52,196 bases of DNA from Melioribacteraceae bacterium (GTDB lineage Bacteria; Bacteroidota; Ignavibacteria; Ignavibacteriales; Melioribacteraceae), in contig JALNXG010000022.1 in NCBI GenBank assembly GCA_023230485.1, forward strand, positions 1-52,196. Direction: 5' to 3'. The notes under the pieces were generated by a model. That model did no database searches. It saw only the letters and a list, made by a program, of their open reading frames with translations, and was not told the origin of the DNA. Below are positions 41,155 through 49,326 of the stretch, in pieces. The first letter of the stretch is position 1, and each line of letters opens with the position of its first letter. A program made the position numbers and the translations under genes.

Positions 41155-41568
41155 ATGGAAAAAAAATTTACAAAAATGTATCTTATGAATTCTGCGGTAA
41201 TTCCACAAAATGAAAATGGGCTCTTCCAACACAATACAATCAGCAGAGAAATGTATTGCAGACTTTTGAAATTAGCTCTTGCTGAAAGAGTCGAAATAGA
41301 ATCTTATGTAGGTTACCAAGAAACGGCAAACAACATAAGAGAGATAACAGGTTATGATCCTGTTATCTCAAGGGATATAGTCTTGAGATTAAAACAACAG
41401 ACTCCAATTCTAGTATGCAGGCTGCAATATCGGGTCCAAAACCCGAAAGACAAAGCCCTACACACACCCAGTAAAGATGATTGGAGTTATTCTCTCATGA
41501 TGAAAATTGCAGAGAATTCATTCAATTTTGATAATTTTTATTTAAGTTTTGGAGGTAACCATGAATAA
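41155..41568 (+). CDS. DUF1874 (AcrIII-1/Crn2 ring nuclease) family protein, catalytic residues changed
   Basis: 137 residues. The order of features fits AcrIII-1/Crn2 proteins: MYLMNSAVIP at the N-terminus, IESYVGYQETANNIREITGY in the middle, then SRDIVLRLKQQTPILVCRLQ. Family members bind and cut cyclic tetra-adenylate made by type III CRISPR. The catalytic His of the GH(x)xT motif is Tyr54 here, and the C-terminal catalytic Glu after the last strand (RxxEG) is replaced (RVQNP). The nucleotide pocket may remain while cleavage is lost, so it may act as a cA4 sponge. Expressed behind pseudoknot copy 3. Confidence 0.65.
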   Translation: MEKKFTKMYLMNSAVIPQNENGLFQHNTISREMYCRLLKLALAERVEIESYVGYQETANNIREITGYDPVISRDIVLRLKQQTPILVCRLQYRVQNPKDKALHTPSKDDWSYSLMMKIAENSFNFDNFYLSFGGNHE

Positions 41569-42004
41569 AAATGTTTACAATTTAGCAATTGAAATTGCTG
41601 GAAGGATTTTTGAAGGAGAGACAAAAGAGAGGGTTATACAATATATAACCAATCTTAAAAACATAGAAACCTTCAAAGCTGATGATGCTGATGCTCTCAT
41701 AGAGCAAGCACAAAAAGAGACAAGTCAAATTGAAGTTTCTCAATTCGACTTGAAAGAATTCTTGCAGGAAATTTTGCAACCCTTCAGTGTTACAAAAGTT
41801 CCTGAGTATATTTTGAAACACCCGCTATCAAATGCGGTTGTTTTTAGAGTTGCAAAGACGATCAATAGTCATTGTTGTGTAGTTTTTGATGAGGAGGAGA
41901 GGTATGTACAAAGTTTCAACAATACACTCTCATACAAAGACTACAAAAAAATACAGGATAGGATGACAAAAGAATTTCATCATAATTATCCTGTCAAAAA
42001 TTAA
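41561..42004 (+). CDS. Hypothetical protein
   Basis: 147 residues from ATG 41561 (GGAGG six bases before), overlapping the previous gene by eight bases, so it is probably co-translated with the DUF1874-like protein. No domain recognised. Coding DNA contains several strong hairpins, including a 13-bp stem with one mismatch at 41721-41752. Confidence 0.65.
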   Translation: MNKNVYNLAIEIAGRIFEGETKERVIQYITNLKNIETFKADDADALIEQAQKETSQIEVSQFDLKEFLQEILQPFSVTKVPEYILKHPLSNAVVFRVAKTINSHCCVVFDEEERYVQSFNNTLSYKDYKKIQDRMTKEFHHNYPVKN

Positions 42005-42032
42005 TTGACAAATTTAAAAATACTTATATATT
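42005..42032 (+). promoter_or_regulatory. Candidate promoter
   Basis: TTGACA (42005-42010), 16-bp spacer, TATATT (42027-42032). It begins directly after the stop codon of the preceding gene and is followed within 40 bp by a terminator, so it would give only a short RNA unless the terminator is passed. Confidence 0.45.
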
Positions 42033-42070
42033 ATATTTACCGTTTTGAAATTTTAAGATTTTTTCTGTAT

Positions 42071-42102
42071 AAAGGCAGGGTAGGCAAATATCCTGCCTTT
42101 TT
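42071..42102 (+). terminator. Intrinsic terminator of the hairpin-dense module
   Basis: GGCAGG and CCTGCC arms, extended by AAA/TTT, form a stem with a 12-base loop followed by five T. It closes the operon before the next promoter. Confidence 0.8.
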
Positions 42103-42106
42103 GGTC

Positions 42107-42135
42107 TTGACAATTCAAAAAAATTATATTAAATT
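42107..42135 (+). promoter_or_regulatory. Promoter for the 42163 gene
   Basis: TTGACA (42107-42112), 17-bp spacer, TAAATT (42130-42135), right after the terminator. AAGGAG then precedes the start. Confidence 0.6.
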
Positions 42136-42162
42136 AATCAAAAAACAAAAGGAGTATTTAGC

Positions 42163-42519
42163 ATGATTTTAAGAATTAATTCCCCAGATATGGACAGAGC
42201 TTTTGATCTTGGTAGTATGCCAATGATCCATTTTGGATCATTGGAGTCATTAATGAGTAATATAAAATTCTCACCAGGCGGATTTCCTATTCAATATGGT
42301 GGAAAAGAATTTGATTATTTCTTACTGCCAATTGGCTTAATGTGTGTTAAAGATAAAGAAATCCCGACACAGACAGAGTCAAAGACAGAAATAAAAAGAG
42401 AATTGGCACGCTTTATTATAGATAATTGGTTCAATGAAAAGGCTGAAAAAACAATTGATGCAAAAAATGAAGAGATTAATATTATACAGATGTCACCATC
42501 TTCTCAACCCATAGCATAA
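42163..42519 (+). CDS. Hypothetical protein
   Basis: 118 residues with its own promoter and AAGGAG. Helical C-terminal half (EIKRELARFIIDNWFNEKAE). Early coding DNA has a perfect 10-bp stem, CCAATGATCC with GGATCATTGG (42220-42244), so the hairpin-rich tendency extends to here. Family not recognised; a regulator of the adjoining recombinase is only a guess. Confidence 0.65.
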   Translation: MILRINSPDMDRAFDLGSMPMIHFGSLESLMSNIKFSPGGFPIQYGGKEFDYFLLPIGLMCVKDKEIPTQTESKTEIKRELARFIIDNWFNEKAEKTIDAKNEEINIIQMSPSSQPIA

Positions 42520-42520
42520 A

Positions 42521-42571
42521 AGTAAGTCTCATTATTGACATTGCCATATTGAATATGGCATATATTATAAT
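42521..42571 (+). promoter_or_regulatory. AAGTCTC-family promoter with perfect operator, for the recombinase
   Basis: TAAGTCTCATTATTGACA (TTGACA at 42535-42540) is followed by the 19-bp palindrome TGCCATATTGAATATGGCA (42542-42560) filling the spacer. The -10 is ambiguous: TATATT at 42561 or CATATA at 42559. A dimeric repressor on this palindrome would shut the promoter, as for a lysogeny switch. There is no Shine-Dalgarno, and ATG 42574 is at the expected start of the RNA. Confidence 0.7.
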
Positions 42572-42573
42572 TA

Positions 42574-43356
42574 ATGTATGCCGAATGTACCAAAAGAACC
42601 TACCAAACTTCAATAAATTTATTTGATAAATATTCAAATAAACGTCATACTCTTATACAGTTCAGAAATTATATAGATAGTCTCAAAAATCAATCACCAT
42701 CTACAATAAAAACACGGTTTTATGCCATACAGAATTATTTCATATCAAATAACATATCAAATATAGATGATATAAAACGAGTAGTTAGACCATATGTTAA
42801 ATCAAGAAATAAATCTCAAAAAAAGTTAATTAAATATCTTACTTCTGAGCAATTAGAGATATATAAAACATACGTTAATAATAATATTAAAAAAAGCAAT
42901 AGGTTAAAAACTTTATTATTATTACTCCCCTATACTGGCTTAAGAATTGGAGAGATAACCAGGTTACGAAAAAATAATATTTTTATTAATAATAACAATT
43001 ACTTTTTGGTATTTATTGGTAAGGGTAATAAAGAGAGAAAAGTACCCTTAAATCCAGAAGCTAAAGATTTATTATTAACCTATATTAATAAGAATAACTT
43101 CAAAGAAGCAGATTTATTATTCTCAATCAGTCCAGATGCCGTAAGAGATAGCATAAGGAATTTCAAAGATAAAATACATTTCAATTTTCTAACGCCCCAT
43201 ATTTTAAGACATACTTTTGCAACATTATTATTACAAAAAGGCATTGATATAACAACAATATCACAGTTAATGGGGCATTCATCACCAGTAATAACTTTAA
43301 ATATATATAGTCATACAAATGATGCTAAAATGTTAGAAGCAGTAAATGCTTTTTAG
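42574..43356 (+). CDS. int: Tyrosine recombinase / integrase
   Basis: 260 residues. N-terminal SAM-like DNA-binding part, then the catalytic residues: Arg124 in TGLRIGE, Lys150 in GKGNKERKVPL, His209 and Arg212 in TPHILRHTFAT, His235 in MGHSSP and Tyr245 in NIYSH. Resembles XerC/D and small phage integrases. Probably integrates the element or resolves its multimers. It heads the second virion-like operon, so integration and late genes may be linked. Confidence 0.9.
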   Translation: MYAECTKRTYQTSINLFDKYSNKRHTLIQFRNYIDSLKNQSPSTIKTRFYAIQNYFISNNISNIDDIKRVVRPYVKSRNKSQKKLIKYLTSEQLEIYKTYVNNNIKKSNRLKTLLLLLPYTGLRIGEITRLRKNNIFINNNNYFLVFIGKGNKERKVPLNPEAKDLLLTYINKNNFKEADLLFSISPDAVRDSIRNFKDKIHFNFLTPHILRHTFATLLLQKGIDITTISQLMGHSSPVITLNIYSHTNDAKMLEAVNAF

Positions 43357-43365
43357 GAGTTTTTT

Positions 43366-44198
43366 ATGTTTTTTTCAGGTACAAACATAAAACCATATAT
43401 TGATGAAATGGATGTTGATATGATAAAATCAATACCAAAATTCGATGTAGTAGAAAAAGATATTATAAAATATGGTAAACATTTAATATCAAAAGAATAT
43501 AAAAAATTCACAACAGAAGAGAAAATACTTGCTTTATGTTTTGCATCCAATGTTTTAGCAAAAGAACTATCTCCAGATTTTTATGGTTATAAAAATATAT
43601 TATTAATTTACTTTGCATATATTCCATATTACAATTCAAGGAATATAGGTATTGGAGAGGATGATTATGGAGAAAAAATATTATATGTCGATCCCCCAAT
43701 GGGCCACAATTATCTTTTCATATTAAAAACGATTATATATATGATATATTAGAAGAAAAGTTTGGTATTTATAAAAAAGGATGGTCTGGTAGGATAAATT
43801 ATAAAAATCCAATTTACAAATATAGGAGTAAATATTTAGGTATTATGGATAGAAATCTAAATTATATATTATGGGAAAAGTTTACAGATGATCGAAAGGT
43901 TGAGATCATATTTCCAGGTTTAAAACAAATAATTAAATCTAAATTTGCAGATAAAATATTAACTTTGGAAGTTAAACCTGATCATTCCTGGTCTAAAATG
44001 TCAAAAGATGCAGTCATGATTATCAATCATTATACTTTTAATAGTAAGAGTTTTGAAAATCAATGGAGTCGGTTTTGTAGCTATTTTATACAACGATTAG
44101 ATAGCTTTACAGGATTATATGAAATAACTATTACCGATATTAAAACTCCATATATTGATATATATATTAATGAATTAGCGTATAGCACAGGTAAATAA
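43366..44198 (+). pseudogene. One gene split by a frameshift at a run of five C
   Basis: The first frame (43366-43752) ends after 128 codons. The second frame is open through 43692-44198 and continues the protein naturally (PQLSFHIKNDYIYDILEEKF then GIYKKGW...). A -1 shift at CCCCC (43693-43697) gives one protein of about 277 residues. There is no start with a ribosome site for the second half. It could be programmed frameshifting, a real mutation or a base-count error in the C run. Family not recognised. Confidence 0.7.
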
Positions 44199-44473
44199 TG
44201 GATGATGTAATAACAATATTAATATTCGCAAGTGGCTTACTGCTTACATTATTATTTTTAGGTATGATTAAATTCAAACTTATGGCAGATGATTTTGTTG
44301 ATGAAGTAAGTAGTGATTTTAAAGATATAATACATTTATTGGTTATTATATCAGAAAATAGAAAAGAGTTTAATAAAATAAATGATATGATGCTTAAATT
44401 GGATACTAAATATCAAGAATTAGCAGATAAAGTTGCAAAACCAATTTCAGAGAGAGGTTTGCATATCAAATGA
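44198..44473 (+). CDS. N-terminally anchored small protein
   Basis: 91 residues: membrane segment VITILIFASGLLLTLLFLGM at the N-terminus, then a charged coiled coil (LDTKYQELADKVAKPI). Start and upstream stop overlap (TAATG). Probable virion or lysis-associated membrane protein (spanin/holin-like shape cannot be excluded). Confidence 0.65.
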   Translation: MDDVITILIFASGLLLTLLFLGMIKFKLMADDFVDEVSSDFKDIIHLLVIISENRKEFNKINDMMLKLDTKYQELADKVAKPISERGLHIK

Positions 44474-45009
44474 CCAGAGCTGAAGAAATTAATCAGATGC
44501 AGCATCTATGTTTGAATTTTGGATTTAAGAATTTCATTCCGATGTATCCAGAATTTATCTGTGATTTTTTCACGATAACTGTCTATAAAAATAAATATAA
44601 AATATACTGGGCTAATAAAAAAGAACTTATTACAGATGCTAAAGATTATGATGATTTAATTACTAAACTTGAAACCATCATTAGAAATATAAGAAGGTAT
44701 ATAAATAATGCAGGTGGTATAAAAGAAGTAGTTAAATTAATATGTCAACATATCCCTCCAGGAGGTATTTTAGCTAAAGAGATGGCTGATTTATTAGAAA
44801 TACCAGAGTATTATTTATCATATATTTTAAGTTATATGGCTCAGAAAAGAATTTACTCCTGTAATGCCTGGCTACGTGTTAATATGCATCCTGCAACAAC
44901 AGGAGAGATAAAAAAAGCAATTTGGATTTATATTAATAGTTATCAACCTGTTCCAATAGGAATATTAGAACGGGCAAAACAACCATTTTTACAAGGATTT
45001 TTTAGTTAA
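44470..45009 (+). CDS. Protein ending in the LTGFF-type motif
   Basis: 179 residues. The middle (AKEMADLLEIPEYYLSYILS) looks like a winged-helix or helical domain. The C-terminus is QPFLQGFFS, a copy of the shared motif. Starts four bases inside the preceding gene. Confidence 0.7.
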   Translation: MTRAEEINQMQHLCLNFGFKNFIPMYPEFICDFFTITVYKNKYKIYWANKKELITDAKDYDDLITKLETIIRNIRRYINNAGGIKEVVKLICQHIPPGGILAKEMADLLEIPEYYLSYILSYMAQKRIYSCNAWLRVNMHPATTGEIKKAIWIYINSYQPVPIGILERAKQPFLQGFFS

Positions 45010-45278
45010 TGGATAAAAAACAAGATTTATCATGGATTTTTAGACTTGGAGGTATAGGATTATTGGTATATGCTATATTTAAAAATGCTCAGAAAAAAGG
45101 CTTAAATACACAGGCAACGTTACAAGATGTTATGTATAAACTCGGTGCAACTCGTAGCATGATCAATCTTGTTAATAGAAATATAGGAAGTCAGGAATTA
45201 GGAAAAGCAGATATAAATATAGAAACAATCCAGGCAATATTGCTTGGTTTAAATAACAAAGTAACAGGAGCAAAATAA
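45009..45278 (+). CDS. Small N-anchored membrane protein
   Basis: 89 residues. LSWIFRLGGIGLLVYAIFKN is a single membrane segment at the N-terminus, followed by a helical soluble part. Start shares a base with the preceding stop (TAATG). Confidence 0.65.
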   Translation: MDKKQDLSWIFRLGGIGLLVYAIFKNAQKKGLNTQATLQDVMYKLGATRSMINLVNRNIGSQELGKADINIETIQAILLGLNNKVTGAK

Positions 45279-45280
45279 TC

Positions 45281-45490
45281 ATGCAGATAAAATCATTAAC
45301 TTACATACCGAATGCAAGAACAGTTTTTACAAGTCAACTAAAATCTATCAAATCGAATTCTTTGAGAGATGCTGCAACTGATGAAACAACAACTTCAATA
45401 ACAACTTATGCTATTTATGGTGTAGTCGGATTAGTTGGATTATATCTTATTTTTGGAATATTAATTCCAGAATTTACAGGTAAAAAATAA
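45281..45490 (+). CDS. Small tail-anchored protein
   Basis: 69 residues: a basic soluble N-terminus, a Thr-rich spacer and the anchor AIYGVVGLVGLYLIFGILIP ending EFTGKK. Begins in a TAATCATG junction. Member of the tail-anchored set. Confidence 0.65.
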   Translation: MQIKSLTYIPNARTVFTSQLKSIKSNSLRDAATDETTTSITTYAIYGVVGLVGLYLIFGILIPEFTGKK

Positions 45491-45672
45491 TGAAGATACA
45501 GACTAAAAACTTTATGGTTTTAAAAAAAAGTCCAAACCAATTAAGCGGGGACGGACTTTCAGGATTATCAACAATGACCTATGCTGGTATCTTAATATTC
45601 GCTGTTATTATTTATGGCTTTATTAAATCAGCAATTACAGGCGAAGATTTAAAAGAGGATGGAAAATCATGA
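45490..45672 (+). CDS. Small single-pass membrane protein
   Basis: 60 residues with one central anchor (TYAGILIFAVIIYGFIKSA) and an acidic C-terminus. Both ends overlap the neighbours by 1-4 bases, typical of this tightly packed operon. Confidence 0.6.
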   Translation: MKIQTKNFMVLKKSPNQLSGDGLSGLSTMTYAGILIFAVIIYGFIKSAITGEDLKEDGKS

Positions 45673-45974
45673 GTAAACCAATGTTAACAAATTTTTTTGA
45701 AGGAATTAAACCACGCCCATATCCAGATATAGACATAGGGGATACACAATGTGGATCTTATGGAAATGAGAAGCAAGGATATGTTATACATCACTGGGTA
45801 GTTATTTCATTAAAACCATTTAAAATAATTGTTTTTAATCCGAGGAGCATGTATGGTATTATTTCACCAAGTACAAGGAAAGAATTTTTATCTTATGGGA
45901 GGGATTGTGGAACTACAGATCAGAAAGTCATAGATAAGATAAAAATAGAAAAAGATTATAGTATAAGTAGGTAA
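45669..45974 (+). CDS. LTGFF-motif protein
   Basis: 101 residues starting MSKPMLTNFFEGIKPRP, a copy of the shared motif (Asn instead of Gly) at the N-terminus. The rest is strand-rich with three Cys and a conserved-looking GYVIHHWVVISLKPFKIIVF core. The next-to-last gene of the window (51983) carries a closely similar motif, PMLTGFFEGIK. Family unknown. Confidence 0.65.
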   Translation: MSKPMLTNFFEGIKPRPYPDIDIGDTQCGSYGNEKQGYVIHHWVVISLKPFKIIVFNPRSMYGIISPSTRKEFLSYGRDCGTTDQKVIDKIKIEKDYSISR

Positions 45975-45976
45975 AG

Positions 45977-47440
45977 ATGCAAATTGATTATAAGAATTTA
46001 GCTCTTGTTGATATGGATGAAGCAGGTACACAGGCCAAATATATATCAAAAGTAGAGGATATTTGGAGAGCCTTTGGATCACTTGTTAGTATTATAGCAG
46101 GAGCATTATCGGGAGGTATTGGAGCAATCGTTGGAGAGGTTATAACAGAATCAACAATAGCCGCAATACAATCAGCAAAAGCAGATTTTAATAATACATG
46201 GTCTATCTGGATGCCATTATATAATGGTTTACTAGATAATATGTTAACTAATATTAAAACAAGAGATGATATAATAAAACAAGCATTAATGTATAAGGTA
46301 TTTCAAGAAACAGCAGAAACAGAATCAAGTTTATCATTATACAATGAAGCATTTACAGCTTGTGAAAAGAATTTTCCAATTCTTTTAGATCCGATAAATT
46401 TAGCAGGTGGATTACTGTGGAAAAAATATTATAATTCAAATAAATCTGCAAAATTAACGGAAGATGATGCATTATTATTATATACTTTAAAATTATTTAT
46501 GAATGCTGCTGACTTAAAATTGAAATTACCAATATATATAACAGAAATACAAGGTGAGCCAAGATTTTTAGGTCGAGGTTCATGGTGCAATGATGATTAT
46601 GGTTTTAATAATCAATGTATTGAAATGCCATTTCTTATTACTAAAAATATACAATTACTAGAATTAATAAGAAAGGATGCAAAAACCAAAAAAACAATAT
46701 TTACAAGTTTATATCCTTATGAAAAGTTAAAGAAAACAAAAATATTTAAAACTTATAATCTTTTTGATTTTGTAGATAAATTTTTAAAACAACCTTATGA
46801 TAAGGCAATGACTTCTGGAAATGGAAAACTTGATATGACTCTTTATAAAAACACCATGAAGCAGTTAAGAACAGATAATGGAATTAATGAATCTACAATG
46901 AATTCAATCCAACAAAAAATAGACACAACTATAGAAAAGTATTTTATAGAAACACTAGATATTGATTTATATATAAAAATTACTGGAATAGTTAAAAACT
47001 TTTTAAACAAAGAAGCTAAAATATGGATAGATCATACAGAATATTGGAATTGTGGAGCGAAAGGATATATTGATTCTTGTGTTCCGACAACACCAAAACA
47101 AGAAATTAAAATAGATTTATTTCATGATCCATACCATGATGGACTTCCAGGAATAAGTTATGCTTATAAAACAAGAGGTTCATATACTTTTAAAGATATG
47201 ATAACTAAATTATCAAATGTTGAAACAAAATTAATATATATTTGGAATATTTATGCAACTTTACCAGTTTATAATCCAAAATTAGCAGAGAAGAATATTT
47301 TAGGAAAACAAACAAAAGCTCAAAAATCAATAGATATTAAAAACTTACTTAAAACAACAACAGATGAAAAAAATAAATATATATTATATGGCGGCATAGC
47401 GTTAGGATTATTTGCAGCTTATAGAATTATGAAGAGGTAA
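45977..47440 (+). CDS. Large membrane protein, hydrophobic N-part and C-terminal anchor
   Basis: 487 residues. Residues 34-60 are Gly-rich and hydrophobic (LVSIIAGALSGGIGAIVGEV), resembling membrane-penetration or fusion segments. A long soluble region with Cys pairs follows, then the anchor ILYGGIALGLFAAYRIMKR. No P-loop. A membrane-inserted spike or DNA-delivery protein is possible. Confidence 0.65.
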   Translation: MQIDYKNLALVDMDEAGTQAKYISKVEDIWRAFGSLVSIIAGALSGGIGAIVGEVITESTIAAIQSAKADFNNTWSIWMPLYNGLLDNMLTNIKTRDDIIKQALMYKVFQETAETESSLSLYNEAFTACEKNFPILLDPINLAGGLLWKKYYNSNKSAKLTEDDALLLYTLKLFMNAADLKLKLPIYITEIQGEPRFLGRGSWCNDDYGFNNQCIEMPFLITKNIQLLELIRKDAKTKKTIFTSLYPYEKLKKTKIFKTYNLFDFVDKFLKQPYDKAMTSGNGKLDMTLYKNTMKQLRTDNGINESTMNSIQQKIDTTIEKYFIETLDIDLYIKITGIVKNFLNKEAKIWIDHTEYWNCGAKGYIDSCVPTTPKQEIKIDLFHDPYHDGLPGISYAYKTRGSYTFKDMITKLSNVETKLIYIWNIYATLPVYNPKLAEKNILGKQTKAQKSIDIKNLLKTTTDEKNKYILYGGIALGLFAAYRIMKR

Positions 47441-47444
47441 AAAA

Positions 47445-48203
47445 ATGAATCAGTATAATAACACAAAAGGTTTTGCTGGAATACTTGACACGATAAGAAG
47501 TTGGGTATCTTCACCAGCGATTTATTCTGGTATGCAGGTTAAGGATTTTTATGAAAAATTAATTGAAATAAGTGATAAATTAATTTTCATAACAAGGCAA
47601 TATAAGGATAAAAATGATTTATTAACATCAGCAGAAGCCTCTCAATTACATTCACAAATTATAGCTTATAATCTGCTGGCATTAGATTTTAGAGATTGGC
47701 TTATTGCTAATCATCAAGTTGAATTACCAATAATTCAGGTTTGTAATATAGCAGAGAACTGTGATTATAGAGTTATTGGAACTTTACCATCAGGAATATC
47801 AACAGGGGCAGGAGCTGTATCCGCTGGAACAAGTGGTTTAGGTATTGCACCAATTATTCTTGGTATTGGCGTTGTTATGGTAGCAGGAGCAGCTTATTTA
47901 ACATATACTGTTGTTCAGGCATTAAGTGATCGACTGCTTCCAACAGCTCAAGCAACCCAGCAATTATATAATACGATAACATCCAGAGGTTTAGATATTA
48001 TGGATAGATGTATGTCTGGACAGTTATCAACTGAGCAATGCAATCAAGCATATGAAGTGCTTGACAAATTTAGCCAGCTTGGAGAAGAAGGAAGAAGTGA
48101 TAATCTATTATCTGAAATAAATCCTACTAAAATAATACTTGGAGCTGTTGGAATCGTAGCAGGAGCTGTTATTATTTATAGTATTATTAAAAGGAAGTTA
48201 TAA
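47445..48203 (+). CDS. Two-TM virion-type membrane protein
   Basis: 252 residues. A helical N-terminal region, a Gly-rich hydrophobic segment (IAPIILGIGVVMVAGAAYLT) and a C-terminal anchor (IILGAVGIVAGAVIIYSIIK) with KRKL end. The loop between holds two Cys. Ribosome site AGAGG. Confidence 0.65.
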   Translation: MNQYNNTKGFAGILDTIRSWVSSPAIYSGMQVKDFYEKLIEISDKLIFITRQYKDKNDLLTSAEASQLHSQIIAYNLLALDFRDWLIANHQVELPIIQVCNIAENCDYRVIGTLPSGISTGAGAVSAGTSGLGIAPIILGIGVVMVAGAAYLTYTVVQALSDRLLPTAQATQQLYNTITSRGLDIMDRCMSGQLSTEQCNQAYEVLDKFSQLGEEGRSDNLLSEINPTKIILGAVGIVAGAVIIYSIIKRKL

Positions 48204-48205
48204 TC

Positions 48206-48688
48206 ATGGCAAACTTACTTGAAACATCAATATTAGAAGCATGGGATTTAATAGATCAAAGAATAGCTGGCAGCATCACTACTGGACAATTAACGAATGC
48301 AATAAATAGGCTATATGGTCGTACTGCAGCAATTAAGACAATGGTTTTAGTTAATTCAGGCCAGACAGCAGTACAAAAAACTAATGTATTAACCACTGAA
48401 CAGGAGATTGCCCTTAAAATTGCTGTTGCATATTATTTACAGCAGAATAATATCTCTAATACTCAGACTTTAAAAGATGCTCAAAGTTTGGCTAGCAACC
48501 ATAGTATTGATTTAAATGCTTTAACTCAGACTGTCATGAATGATGTTATACCAGTAATGATAAAACAACATCAGGGATATAAGAAATATATTTTACCAGG
48601 TGCTATATTACTTGGTGGACTAATTATAATTTTCATGTTAACAAGGGGTAAGAAAAACCAGGCACAGTTGCCTGAAAAGGTAGGTTGA
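48206..48688 (+). CDS. Tail-anchored protein
   Basis: 160 residues, helical soluble part (residues 1-125) and anchor YILPGAILLGGLIIIFMLTR followed by GKKNQ. Begins in a TAATCATG junction. Same design as other proteins of this operon. Confidence 0.65.
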   Translation: MANLLETSILEAWDLIDQRIAGSITTGQLTNAINRLYGRTAAIKTMVLVNSGQTAVQKTNVLTTEQEIALKIAVAYYLQQNNISNTQTLKDAQSLASNHSIDLNALTQTVMNDVIPVMIKQHQGYKKYILPGAILLGGLIIIFMLTRGKKNQAQLPEKVG

Positions 48689-48689
48689 A

Positions 48690-49028
48690 ATGCCAAAAGA
48701 ATCGGAAATAACTCAAATCGAGAGTATGACCTCAATACAACTTCTTAATCAGCTTTATAAAGAAGTAATTGGAATGAAGGTGCAAATGGCGGGGCTATCT
48801 GAAATGGTTAACAATTTAAAAGATAAATCCAAAGATTTTGGCAGTGAAACATCAGGCATACACGAAACTTGCCAGAAAAGATATGAAAAATGCAATGAAA
48901 AATTTGAAAAGCAAATTAAAGAAAATGGTATTATGAAAGCAGATTTAAAATATATGGTTGGAAAATACAGTTTATTAGCGTCAATAGCCAGTGGAGCTAT
49001 TGTCGGAGCAATCGTTAAATTCTTATAA
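48690..49028 (+). CDS. Coiled-coil protein with C-terminal TM, holin/spanin-like shape
   Basis: 112 residues: a coiled coil (LLNQLYKEVIGMKVQMAGLS), a Cys-containing helical middle, and a C-terminal hydrophobic helix YSLLASIASGAIVGAIVKFL. Its make-up (coiled coil plus one TM) is seen in phage proteins such as the XhlA family, which associate with holins. No proof of lysis function. Confidence 0.6.
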   Translation: MPKESEITQIESMTSIQLLNQLYKEVIGMKVQMAGLSEMVNNLKDKSKDFGSETSGIHETCQKRYEKCNEKFEKQIKENGIMKADLKYMVGKYSLLASIASGAIVGAIVKFL

Positions 49029-49041
49029 AGGAGCAGAAATT

Positions 49042-49323
49042 ATGAATTATTTTTTAGGAGACGATATACCAGAGCAGATTATTAATGATGCAAATGAAAT
49101 GATCGAAGCTGGCACAACAATAATAACTGCAACAGTAACACCAGATGAAAAAGGTATTGACAAATTTAATAATATCGTAGGATATTTATTTACAGTCCCA
49201 CGATTATTAATACAGGGATATGTTCAACTTGGTGATAAATTACATCAATCATATGATGTACCAAGATGGTTATTCTTGGTTGGTACTATTTACGGAGCTT
49301 TGAAGCTACTTAAAAGAAAGTAA
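49042..49323 (+). CDS. Tail-anchored small protein
   Basis: ATG 49042 is chosen because AAAGGAG lies nine bases before. About 93 residues, acidic, with an amphipathic segment and a C-terminal hydrophobic stretch WLFLVGTIYGALKLLKRK. Part of the tail-anchored set. Confidence 0.65.
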   Translation: MNYFLGDDIPEQIINDANEMIEAGTTIITATVTPDEKGIDKFNNIVGYLFTVPRLLIQGYVQLGDKLHQSYDVPRWLFLVGTIYGALKLLKRK

Positions 49324-49326
49324 AAC

